Positions 44,656 through 54,432 of a stretch of DNA of 64,000 bases are shown here, one piece after another; within the stretch, counting starts at the first letter, position 1; every line of letters begins with the position of its first letter. Origin of the DNA: Pyropia yezoensis (Eukaryota > Rhodophyta > Bangiophyceae > Bangiales > Bangiaceae); the NCBI GenBank assembly GCA_009829735.1, contig CM020619.1, forward strand, positions 13,879,777 through 13,943,776, in the 5' to 3' direction. Position numbers and translations under genes: made by a program. The notes under the pieces were generated by a model that saw only the letters and a list, made by a program, of their open reading frames with translations, ran no database searches and had not been told where the DNA came from.

Positions 44656-47298
44656 TCAAAGGTATAGGTCATCTTCGTCTTCGTCCTCCTCCAGCTCCTT
44701 CACGTCCCCAATGAGGGTCCCAAACTCATCGTCGTCGTCAGGCACATTACCAAAGCCGTCATCGTCCTCAGGGTCCTCTGACCCAGACAGGGAGGGTGTA
44801 GGAGAAACGTCAAGGGCCGCCCGCTTCGGCCCTTTACCCTTACTGCTGCGCTGTGTAGCAAACTGCAGCTGCCTCGTCACCTGCGCCCGACGGCCGACCG
44901 AGAGCAAGGCAGCCGACGAGCGACCGTTCGTCACTGCCGTCGTGATGGACATGGCGCCGGAAGCAGACATGTAGGGCGCCGGCGTCGCCACAGCCCGCTT
45001 AGTGGGCGCCGCCGATCGGCGCAAAGTCTGCGGTCCAGCCGTGACCGCAGATGCAGTCGCCGCCGCCGCTAGAGGCCCCGCCCCCGGTCCGTACCGCACC
45101 GGTGGTGCGACCGCCGGTGCCGAGCGACGTGGTTGTGCGGGAGGGGGTAGGACACGCGGTTGCGCGGCCGGGCGCGGCGCGACGGGAGGCCACGAAAAGT
45201 CGACGACGGGCGGTAGGGGAGGCGAACCCGGCGGATGGCTGCCGTCAGGGAGCGGCCAAGCGAGAAGCTCAGCAGGGGGGGCCGTGGGTGGGGGAGTACT
45301 GGCGGCGGCCACAGCCCCGGCGGCCGCTGAAGAGCGGCCACCTGGAGCACTTGAACCCGCTGCGGCCCCGACGACGGACGCCACCGCGGTCTGCCCAGCA
45401 GCCGCGGCCACTGCAGTCGGCGAGGCCGCTGGGGCGGCCGCCCCCCCCCCGTTCCCGCCTTCCCGCACGCCCCCTTTCCTATCCGCCCCTGCGGCCGCCC
45501 CAGAGCTCAATATATCTGCTTCATATGCTTCATGCACTTCACGGGCAGCAGCTCCCGCAGAAGGGCCCGATGGAGCGGGCCCCGTCCCACCAGCCCTGCC
45601 GCTGTTGGCGGCCGCGCCCGAGGCGGCCGACCCTTGTTGCGCAGCCAAGTGGGCCGCGATCAGTTCGTCGGCCCGCCTGGCCAGAGAGTCACGAAAGCGC
45701 GGCTCGTCCCGAATTGCGGGTGCCGACAAAGTCGCGACGATGTTGCGGTCACGGGCCGCCTCCGCAAGCACGTTCAACGCCTTCGTGTTTGCCTCGCCCT
45801 CCTGCTTAAACGCCTTGTCGCGGGCTGCCTGCGCGAGCTCCGCCAGCGTTGACTGCGGTCCCAGCGGGCGGTCTGCAAAGGTAGCCGGCCGCTGGCGCTT
45901 GCCAGCCGCCAGGCCGTCCGCTCGCGTCCCCTCCTGGTCGCCGCCGCCATCGGTCGTGGCCGCGTCCGTCGCGGCCGCGTCGGCTGCGGCCGCATCACGC
46001 GCGCTGAGGTCGTCGATCACGCTTGCCGCGGCGTTGGCTGCACCCCCCGCCGCGCCAGCAGGGCGGCGGCCGCGGCGGCGTGCCGCCATGGCCTCCATCG
46101 CAGCGGCGCCGCTATACTTTTCGGAAATCTTCAATACGCGCCAGCAGTCAATCCAGTAGTCCGCCCTCGCCTCCGCAGTCTTGAGGATGGGTTGCGGCAC
46201 GTACTTGCCCAGCCTGATGGCCTCGTACTCGTCGCGGTTCTCAAAAACGGCCATCATGGCCAGCTCCATGTCGGCCTCCGACGGGCTTCCAGTGAGGCTG
46301 AGGCCCTCCACGTGCACGCGCGCACACACGAGGCGCATCACCTTCTCGTTCAGCTTCTTGTAGTACCTCTGCACGCCGGTGGCCTCAGGCAGCACCCGCG
46401 CAGGGAGGCCCTCCATCGGCATCGCGACGTCGACGCGATCCATCCGCGCCTGGAAGTTGGCCGTCACGACAGCAAAAAACTCCTTGCTGTTCTGGTCCGC
46501 ACCTACCACGGCATCCTCAGACGTCTCGAGCCACGCGGCGCTCAGCTGTACTCGCTCGATCGCGGAGTACGGGACCCCGCTGGTGTGGACGCGAGGTCCC
46601 ACTCCATCTCGAGCGCCCGCCTCGCCGCCTCCACGGCCGCGTCCTCGGCCGCGCAGAGGGCCGCTTCGTCCGGCACGGCCGCGTCGCCCTGCGCCAGGAT
46701 TGGTGCGCGCGCCGGCGGCTGCTGCAGCGGTCTCTGCTGAGGGATCGCCGTCGCCGTCGGTGAGGCCATCGTCGGCCACGACGTCAAGGCGGCCTCCACT
46801 TCGCGGGGGCCGCCGCCCTCCTCGTGCACCTCCATGGGAGCCGCGTCCGCGGGGGGCTCTAGCCGCGCGGCCGCGAACCGGGCCGCGCGTGCGGACGGTG
46901 TAATCTGAGCTGCTGCTGCCGGGGCTGGCGGCGCCGCTGCCGTCGCTGGCGTAGCCAAAGGAGCGGCCGCTGGGGCTGCCACCAAGAAGGCTGCGGCCGC
47001 TCGGCCCCTTCCTTGATTGGATGGGGAGGAAAACATTGCCGTGTGGTCTGCGAAGGCGTCCCCACAGGTCGTCTCGCTGCTGCTGCCACCCCGCGTCTGT
47101 CCGACCCCGAGGGAGCGGTGGGAGCTGGATGGGACGACGGGTGCGCGTTGCCCGTCCGTTTACCGCGTGGCGTCCCCGTTGCGGGCAGCGGCGATCTGCT
47201 CGAGGATGGCCGCTGTAGTGGGCCGGTGTCCCTTGGCCCACCCTTGTGCGACCGCTGGGCGCCCTCCTGTTGCTGCCGGGTGCTTGACGCACCGCCAA
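44656..47298 (-). CDS. Myb/SANT-like (NAM-associated) protein of the Harbinger element
   Basis: Second ORF of PIF/Harbinger elements; binds the element ends and aids nuclear import of the transposase. The core (bases about 46580-46060) reads YSAIERVQLSAAWLETSEDAVVG, ADQNSKEFF, RYYKKLNEKVMRLVCARVHVE and ADYWIDCWRVLKISEKY. This matches the plant-type pattern in which an 'AWL..SEDpivG..Q..' trihelix-like domain is followed by a C-terminal helical region (LAELAQAARDKAFKQEGEANTKALNVL). The C-terminal 300 residues are Ala/Pro-rich and end in an acidic DELEEDEDEDDLYL-like tail with TGA. The N-terminus is uncertain: no good ATG precedes the core, and coding may continue upstream in other frames through the 60-bp repeat array (46859-49464). 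Confidence 0.8.
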   Translation of the reverse strand: MAVRQAPGSNRRAPSGRTRVGQGTPAHYSGHPRADRRCPQRGRHAVNGRATRTRRPIQLPPLPRGRTDAGWQQQRDDLWGRLRRPHGNVFLPIQSRKGPSGRSLLGGSPSGRSFGYASDGSGAASPGSSSSDYTVRTRGPVRGRAARAPRGRGSHGGARGGRRPPRSGGRLDVVADDGLTDGDGDPSAETAAAAAGARTNPGAGRRGRAGRSGPLRGRGRGRGGGEAGARDGVGPRVHTSGVPYSAIERVQLSAAWLETSEDAVVGADQNSKEFFAVVTANFQARMDRVDVAMPMEGLPARVLPEATGVQRYYKKLNEKVMRLVCARVHVEGLSLTGSPSEADMELAMMAVFENRDEYEAIRLGKYVPQPILKTAEARADYWIDCWRVLKISEKYSGAAAMEAMAARRRGRRPAGAAGGAANAAASVIDDLSARDAAAADAAATDAATTDGGGDQEGTRADGLAAGKRQRPATFADRPLGPQSTLAELAQAARDKAFKQEGEANTKALNVLAEAARDRNIVATLSAPAIRDEPRFRDSLARRADELIAAHLAAQQGSAASGAAANSGRAGGTGPAPSGPSAGAAAREVHEAYEADILSSGAAAGADRKGGVREGGNGGGAAAPAASPTAVAAAAGQTAVASVVGAAAGSSAPGGRSSAAAGAVAAASTPPPTAPPAELLAWPLPDGSHPPGSPPLPPVVDFSWPPVAPRPAAQPRVLPPPAQPRRSAPAVAPPVRYGPGAGPLAAAATASAVTAGPQTLRRSAAPTKRAVATPAPYMSASGAMSITTAVTNGRSSAALLSVGRRAQVTRQLQFATQRSSKGKGPKRAALDVSPTPSLSGSEDPEDDDGFGNVPDDDDEFGTLIGDVKELEEDEDEDDLYL

Positions 47299-47588
47299 GG
47301 TGGCTGGCCAATCCCTCCTTTCCCCGCTGCGACACTTTTGCTCCTGCAGGGGACTTAGAAGACCTCGGCTGCTCGTCGCCCGTCCCAGAAGACGACCGCT
47401 GATTGCGCACAGGGGCGCCCGGGGGCTCGCCCGGCTGACTTGGCCTCACTTGGAGGCCGCCAATGCGCGGCCTCGCCCCTGGGTAGTCATTCCCAGCCGG
47501 CCGACCCTCGCCGCCGACACCCGGTGCCCGGCCGCCCCGCCCCGGCGGGCTCGGCGGCCTCCGCTGAGGTGACGGCCGCTCCTGCTGC

Positions 47589-47621
<33 letters not shown>

Positions 47622-49464
47622 TGCTGATTGCTCTTGCCCTCCCCCGCTGGGCCGCCGCCAAACGGCGGCTGCGTCTGCCTGCGCGGGAAGGTCAGTCCTG
47701 TCGGCGCACCCTCGCGACCGCCCGTTGACGGCCCCTCCCAACCAGGAGGGTTCTGCGGTCGCGGCAGCTGGTTCACCCACGCCTGAATGCGAGCCAGTGG
47801 GTTGACAAGCGGTCGGACCACGCCGACCCTGCTGTCCTGCGGTGCTACTGCAGGGCCGTCCAACGGCGGCCCCGCCCGCAGCGGCAGGCTCGTCGGCCGC
47901 TGATGCGCGAGGCCGCTGGTCTCCGCCGGGGGGCCACCAAACGACGGCCCCTTCCCCCCGCGACGGTTCTGCGGCTCCTGCCGCTGCTCCTGCTTCGAGC
48001 TGTGTTCACTGGGGTCCACCGGGCGGTCTCCAAACAGCAGGCCCCGCCACCCACAAGGGCTCTGCGGACGAGGCCGCTGCGCTTGGTTGTTGTCCTCGTT
48101 CGGCCTTGCAGGATGGCCGCCCAGCCGCGGCCATCCGCACCAACGCGGGCTCGGTGGCCGCAGCTGGACTTTGTTGTTGCCCCCTCGCGGCCCTCCCCCC
48201 GCACGCTGGCTGGGCGGCTGCGGGTGCACGTGGGTGTTTCCCCCACTCGGCCCCCCCCACACACGCGGGCTGGGCGGCCGTCGCTGGACTTGATTGTCGC
48301 CCCCGCTTGGCCCCCCCCACCCACGCTGGCAGGGCCGCTGCGCGTGCAGGTGGTTGCTGCCCCCACTCGGCCCCCCCCACCCACGCGGGCTCGGCGGCCG
48401 CGGCTGGACTTTGTTGTCGCCCCCGCTTGGCCCCGCCCAACCGCACGGGCTCGGCGGCCGCGGCTGGACTTGGTCGTTGCTTCGGCTCGGCCCCGCCCAC
48501 CCGCGCGGGCGCGGCGGCCGCGGCTGGACTTGGTTGTCGCCCCCGCTTGGCCCGCCCCACCCACGCGGGCTCGGCGGCCGCAGCTGGGATTGGTCGTTGC
48601 CGCCCCTTGGCCCCGCCCACCCACGCGGGCTCGGCGGCCGCGGCTGGACTTGCTCGTTGCCCCCACTGGGCCTCCCCACTCACGGGGGCTTAGCGGCCGC
48701 CGCTGGGCTTGGTCGTTGCCCCGGCTCGGCCCCGCCCACCGGCCTGGGCTCGGCGGCCGCCACTGGACTTGGTCGTTGCCCCCGCTTGGCCCCCCCCACC
48801 CACGCGGGCTCAGCGGCCGCAGCTGGGATTGGTCGTAGCCGCCCCTTGGCCCCGCCCACCCACGCGGGCTTGGCGGCCGCGGCTGGACTTGCTCGTTGCC
48901 CCCTCAGGGCCCCCCCCACTCACGCGGGCTTAGCGGCCGCCGCTGGGCTTGGTCGTTGCCCCGGCTCGGCCCCGCCCACCCACGCGGGCTCAGCGGCCGC
49001 CACTGGACTTGGTCGTTGCCACGGCTGGGCCCCGCCCACCCACGCGGGCTCGGCGGCCGCTTGTCGTGTCCGGCGTAGCCGGCCGCCCCGGCCGGGCCAC
49101 CGCAACGTGGCGGCCCCGTCCACCGACGTGGGCTTGGCGGCCGCTCCCAGTCCAGGTTCTGCGGCTGCGGCTGTGCTGCCCACGAACAGCGGCAGGTCCA
49201 GCGGCACAGACCGTGCTGTGGCCCCGCGCGGTCCGCCAGGCGACACTGCCAGCACAGCCGCCGAGAGCCTCGGCGCCGTTGCGTTCTCGTCGGCTCCGTC
49301 ACGCATCCCCACCACCGGTTCACTGGCCCACCTGGCGGAGGCCGAGCCGCCCACGGGCAGCCGCAAGTCCAGTGGCACAGTGCAAACTCGGGCCCCGTGA
49401 TTTGGGCACGCCGACAACGTGCACAAAGCCGCCGACAGCCGCGACGCCGCTGGTCCTTGCTCAT
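46859..49464 (-). pseudogene. Repeat-rich upstream coding region: Cys motifs, 20-residue repeats, poly-Gln
   Basis: Read from ATG 49464 (MSKDQRRRGC), the minus strand encodes two copies of a Cys-rich motif (C-x2-C ... LC-x2-TC-x-C; bases about 49350-49460 and 49185-49290). Then come about 15 copies of a 20-residue repeat (PRPPSPRGWAGPSGGNDQVQ-like), a Pro/Arg-rich stretch and poly-Gln (about 47580-47630). A TGA interrupts the frame at about 48904, and one repeat unit near 48676 is 1 bp short, shifting the frame. It could be the decayed N-terminal part of the Myb-like gene or an independent gene. The consistency of the repeated peptide supports past coding, but a 60-bp repeat preserves any frame. 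Confidence 0.4.
48140..49065 (-). repeat. 60-bp minisatellite, about 15 copies
   Basis: The consensus contains CGGCGGCCGC(G/C)GCTGGACTTGG, CGTTGCCCC and CCCACCCACGCGGGCT. Unit starts recur about every 60 bp from 48153 to 49052. The GCGGCCGC core recurs in neighbouring repeats on both sides. A 1-bp length variant occurs near 48676. Confidence 0.9.
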
Positions 49465-52400
49465 CTTTCGCGTGGGCGGCCCGCCTCCCGGTGGCGGCCG
49501 CCCCCCCCCCCCCCCCCCCCCCCCCCCCCGCCTCGTCGGCCCCAACCCGCCCCAGAACGGCGCTGATCCCCCCCCGGTCGGCGTGGCTGACGCACATTGC
49601 GGTCGCTCGAGGAAAAAGGCGGTACGGGAGAGGACAGGCAGCCCAACAGAAAGGGGAGAGAGGTGTCGCGGGGGCCGACTTGCGGCCCGAAATCACGCCC
49701 AAAACCGCGTGCGCAAACAGCTTGACGTATGCAAATGCGTGCCCCGTCGTGCCAGCCTTTCATGGCCACCACACGCGGGGCTGGATACACCGCGACGGGG
49801 CCGAGAGTGATATCCAACTCCGCTGCCCCGCCAGTAGCAAACGCTCCCCTCCCCGCCAGCAGCAGCCAGTGCTTCCCAACAGCAGCAAGCGCGTCCCGGC
49901 AGCAGAAAACGCCCCCCTCCCCCCACGAACAGCAAACGCCTCTCCACCACCCCCCCCCCGACGTGCCCGTCACGACGCCAGCTGCGAAATTCTTGCGGCC
50001 GCGACACTGTCCGGGGTGGAGGAAGCCGCCCCCTCCGGCGCGGCCGCAAAAAGCGGAGGGGACACCACCGCCAAGAGCCCCACGGCGATGCGCCTACACC
50101 GACGGGGAGAACACAACGGGGGATGGCGGCCCGCCACGTGAACAATGTGGCCGCCCAGGGGGACCAGCCGCATGAACCGTGCGGCCGCAAGGAGAACCAG
50201 GCGGGGCGACACTCCCGTAGCGCCGCGGCAAACAGCGTGGGGACGGCCAACGGGGGGGGGGGCCCAACCCGCGGCCGCCACGCGGCCGCCAACGGGGGGG
50301 CGACCGTCGCCCACGAGCGTGACACTCCCCCAGAGGGGGGACGCCACCACCAAAACATCCGGGCAAGGCGCCTCTGCCCATGCGGCCCGACAAGGGGGAT
50401 GGCGGCCAGCCACGTAGACAATGTGGCCGCCTGAAGGACCAGCCGCATCAACCGTGCGGCCAAGTGACAACCCAGGCGGGGTGACGCTCCCCCTCCGCCG
50501 TCACAAGCACTTCCGAGACGCCCCTGGCACCGGGGGGGGGTGTCTTCCAAGCGCGGCGGCGACGATCCTCTGTCGGGCCGCAAAAACAGGGTGGGGGGGG
50601 CCGCATCATAGGGTGGGAGGGTGGAGGTGCGACTACTTCTGGCCGTGCCGGACCCGCCAAGGAGGGGGGGCAAGGGGGGAAGGGCGGCGACCTGTGTTCC
50701 GAAGGAGACCCGTCTTCGCACGGACGGGGGCCGATCTGCTGGGGTGCGGGGTCGGCGACGACCCGCGGCGACAGCGCGGCCGCAGAGCGTCAGAGGGAAC
50801 ATCACCCATGACGGGAGAGACCCGCGGCCGTCGAGCGGCCGCGGGCCATCCTTGCGATGTACGGGGCGGCGAGGGGGGGGGAAACCCGCGGCCGTCAGGC
50901 AGCCGCAAAGCATTGTGGAGGCCCGTCTCGGGGGGCCCCGCTCTGGGGTGAGCCACCTGGGGGGGCTAGAGGCGGCCACTTGGTAGTGGTCCCGCCAAAG
51001 GAGAGGGCAACCACGAGGCGCCCCAGAATTTGCTAAGACCATCATGGTCATGGTGTTTGTGGAGGCGCCACGCAGGACCACGCGGGGATAGTTGGGGGTG
51101 GGGGGGGGATCGCGGCGGACCTCGCGTGGCGGCCCCACAAGCATCCTTGCTGGCACGACGGGGGGTAATGGCAGGTGATAGCAGGTGATAGCACAGGGAG
51201 GGGCCAGGGCCGGAACAGTCAAAGTCGGAGGGGTGGAGGGGGCTGGAGGGGGAGTTGGGGCGTCACTGGTTTCAGTCTCGCGCGGGACGGCCGACACCGA
51301 CCGAGAGAGGAGCTGCTGTCCACACATATTGGGAACTTGTGCTGGCAGGGGGGGACGTCCCTCTGATTTGGTGCGCGCTGAGCCTCGACACGCACTTTCC
51401 TCCCTTCAAGGGGTGGGGGAACGCCGTTGGGGGCGCACGTGTGGTGGCTGTGTGACAAACCAATGGGGAACGCAATTGGGCCGGAAGGGGCGAGGGGGGG
51501 CGGAAGAGCACGAGGGGGGGGCGGGGGGGGTCGGGGGGGGTGCGATTCGGGGAGCGGGGGGGGTCGGGGGGGGTGCGACGCGGGGAGCGGGGTGGGAGAA
51601 AGGGCGCAAGGGAGGCGTAGAAGCACGCGCGGGAAAAATTCGAGGCCGAATACCGCGGGAGGCGGCGCCGGAGGGGCCGCCGAGGGCCGGGGAAGGGCGC
51701 TCTGGTAGAAATCGAGAAAAAAAACTTGGGCGACATCCACTGCAAGCGCGCCGTCGGAGGCCCGGGCTGCACCGCCAACGCGGCGTTTGGGTGTACGCGA
51801 CGCAGGGAAGCGACGCGCCCGCGGTTGACAGTCCCGCCGGACATCCCAGAACGACTGAGAGCCACAGAGACAAGGCCGACTCGAGGCGGCCCGCCCAGAC
51901 GGAAGACAGTCATTTGGCATGCGTTGCTGTGACCGGTCGTCCGTCCCAAGAAGCGCGACGAACAGAGCAAGATCATTGGCTGTCATCACGCAACGACAAC
52001 CAAAATATGCGAAACCGCCATACTTGCGCATGTACACGCGTGAATGTTGCATATGGCACGCGTTTCTGCCTCAAATTACTCGTGTACGTGGCACACGATT
52101 TTGTCTTCCATGCCCAATGCATCCCCATTCCTGCCAAAGGAGGGCAACATTGCTCCACAATGACTCCCTTTGCGCTGCGTGTCTCGCTACTTTGCCGATA
52201 CGAGGAACCATTCGGACGGTCCTTCCCCGTCCCAGGCAGTCCAGCAGGGGGGCTAGTGCATGTTATCGCGTATTGTATGAACGCGTGCGAACTCGGACAA
52301 TACATTCAGCGAACACAGGAATTCCGTAACCACATCCGAATCGCTGTCCGAGAGACCCCTCGGTCGTGTCTCAGGTATGCTGTAGTCCATCAAGACCATG

Positions 52401-52500
52401 TAGCCCCCGTCCGGCAACAACTCCTTTATGATGCTGAAGGGCGCTTGTTCTCAGCCAGTTAGAGGCGCCCACGTTGCGTTTAAAATTTATATTGCGGCAA
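49465..52500. other. Right part of the Harbinger-type element, no supported gene
   Basis: C run 49501-49530, GC-rich repeats (49.8-51.0 kb), G-rich tract (51.48-51.60 kb) and moderate-GC sequence (51.7-52.5 kb). Long frames exist (for example minus 49693-51327 and plus 51185-52462), but they translate to Pro/Arg/Gly/Ala repeats or unrecognised sequence. Confidence 0.4.
50105..50500 (+). repeat. Direct repeats of about 290 bp
   Basis: GGGGATGGCGGCC(C/A)GCCACGT...CAATGTGGCCGCC...GGACCAGCCGCAT occurs at about 50111 and 50397, followed in both by AACCGTGCGGCC and CCAGGCGGGG. The second copy is partial. Confidence 0.75.
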
Positions 52501-52550
52501 GATGGTATGCGAGATGGTCGGGACCCGTGGAAACACTCTGAGCTTCCTGC
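52501..52550 (-). repeat. Right inverted end of the Harbinger-type element
   Basis: Reading inward on the minus strand gives AGAGTGTTTCCACGGGTCCC then ACCATCTCGCATACCATC. This corresponds to 40287-40332, with one inserted T and one mismatch block. Confidence 0.7.
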
Positions 52551-52737
52551 GGGACCACTAGTGGCTGTCGATTGCATTTCTGTGGAGTTCATTTCTCATT
52601 TCGTTTTTTTTTTTTACTTTGGTGACGGTCCGCATCGCGCCCGACACCAGCGCGCGCGCACCTTTGGCTTGTGCTGATGCGGGAGTCGGCTCTCCCGCCG
52701 TGCGCCCCCCACCCCCCCCCCCTCCGCCCGCACTTAC

Positions 52738-53332
52738 CCTGCTCGTCTCCGGCAATAGGAAGGACAAGCATGTCAAAGGCAAAGACGTCCATGTGCCGCG
52801 TCACGTGCTCGACATTCTCCCAGGCATAGGGCAGGCGTGTGTTTCCAACGGGGGGCCCTAGGGCGCCGTAGATGTAGCCATCAAAAACGTGCATGGGCCG
52901 AGCCCGTCGCACGCTGCACGCCCACCGGTTCACCACCATCAGCAGCACCTTGATGGCGTCCATCGCTACATCCGACAGCCACCAGGTTGGCTGGAGCAAA
53001 GTGTCCAGTTCCGCTCGTCGCACTGTGACACCCAGAACACGAAGGGATGGTGGTGGGCCAAGAGCGGCAGAACCAATGGGGGGAGTAGGGACCTTGTCGG
53101 TGGTCAACGACAGAAATGTGGAGCAGCCAGTTCCGCGGGCGGCAGCACGGACAGTAGGTGACAGGCGGCCTGCGTCATGGAGGACGCCACCATGAGGCGT
53201 CCGTGCCACGGCTGGAAATGGTGGTGGTCGGGCCTCTTTTACAAACACGGTGCTCGAGGGAGGCGGGTGCCCGCAGAAGCGCCGCCCGGGGACTTGAAAG
53301 AGGTAGCCAGTGTCTTCGGTGAGAGAGTCCAA
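52738..53332 (-). pseudogene. Ulp1-like protease fragment, cut after the first half
   Basis: The open frame has no clear ATG. LGVTVRRAELDTLLQPTWWLSDVAMDAIKVL matches the start of Ulp1 domains (WL-x-D motif), followed by MHVFDGYIYGALG and VEHVTRHMDVFAFDMLVLPIAGDEQ. The family would next show HW and later Q...C. Instead a strong 5' splice site (GTAAGT at 52737-52732, minus strand) follows GACGAGCAGG. I find no downstream exon before the Harbinger right end about 190 bp away. The gene is therefore probably truncated by insertion or rearrangement. It is distinct from the complete Ulp1-like protein at 8688-10697. Confidence 0.6.
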
Positions 53333-54092
53333 GCGGGTAGGGGGGGGTACGGGGCGATCAGAGTGGCCTTGCCGAGGAGTGCCTCTCGTTCAAAAGGCTG
53401 ACCGCCTGGCACATGACCTCCAGTAGTGGTCGCGGGCGCGGCGGCAGCAGCACGTCGGGCGGCCCTTCGTGCACGCCGCGTAAGCGGGTCCCTCTCCCTG
53501 ACCCGCTGGTTGTCTTCTTTGGCAACAGCGCCCATCTCAGGTAGACGTGGCAAACAGCACAAGTGGGGAGAGGGGTTCTACCGGTCCCCGCCACGTCTTC
53601 TCACATGGGCACGTATGCGTGCAAGGTGATGTGGTGGAAGATAAAAATAGTACCCGCGATGTCTCCAGTGGGTTGGCGAGGGCACGCAGCGCTTCTGTGT
53701 CGGCGTAGCACGTGGGTCAGATGGCTGGCGCCCTGTACGATTTTTCCATGAGGGCGAGAAGTGCGCCCGGGACAGCTCGTCGCTCGCGTCTACCATGCGG
53801 ACGAGCGCACCACCTCTCGCGTCTGTCGTCCGCCATTCCGACCAGCGCACCACGACGTCGCGTCGTCAGGGTCCTCCCGGTGTGCTCAACCGCACAAGGT
53901 GAGGCAGTGTCTTGGAAGGACAGGCAGTCGACATGAATGTGACACCCGTGGCCTTTTGGTGACGCCAGGGTGTGTAGCTGGAAGGAAGGAAGTAACCGTA
54001 ATTGAAAGTAAGTATGGAACCATTTTAGGACATTCCTTCCTTGTGTTGACCCTATGAGTGGTAGGGTCAATGAAAGGAAGTAATGCCCAGGA

Positions 54093-54126
<34 letters not shown>

Positions 54127-54432
54127 CGGGAGCAAGAGGGGGCACCCGAGACGGGAGAGTGTGCGGGGGTACCTGGCCGTTTGAAAGCGCGCGCGCGCGT
54201 TTTTGGCGCCCACAGCCGAGACGCGCTCTCGTGCCTACGGAAAAAAAGCGCGCGTCCACACACGGCCCGACGGCGCCCTCCCCCATGGTGGCTGTCATAG
54301 TCCCCACCACGCCCTGCGCCGTTCGTCCCTCTCGTCACCACCTGCTATCCCCAGCAGCCCGATCACCACCAGCCGGCTCGCCGCGTTGGGGAGTCTTCTC
54401 GGACCGCCGTCGCTGGGGCAATCACCGCCCCG
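53333..54432. other. Intergenic region with 31-nt poly(G)
   Basis: It has low-complexity frames only. An uninterrupted G run lies at 54096-54126. Near 53990-54080, GGAAGGAAGTAA...CATTCCTTCC...TGAAAGGAAGTAA forms short inverted/direct repeats with a GACCCTATGAGTGGTAGGGTC hairpin (about 54048-54068). The promoter of the spliced gene should lie in 54.2-54.43 kb. Confidence 0.4.

Larger units (their letters stand above)
40287..52550 (+). mobile_element. PIF/Harbinger-type DNA transposon (about 12.3 kb, limits tentative)
   Basis: The two proteins diagnostic of PIF/Harbinger elements are present in convergent arrangement: a DDE transposase (41933-43876, +) and a Myb/SANT-like DNA-binding protein (44656-47298, -). 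Inverted sequences at 40287-40332 and 52501-52550 share GAGTGTT(T)CCACGGGT and ACCATCTCGCATACCATCT and face inward. The rest is GC-rich minisatellite. TTA/TAA target duplications expected for the family could not be pinned down, so true ends may differ. Confidence 0.6.

Noticed and set aside
49693..51327. Minus-strand frame of 544 codons
   Set aside because: Translation is Pro/Arg/Ala repeats produced by duplicated GC-rich DNA, with no domain or conserved block.
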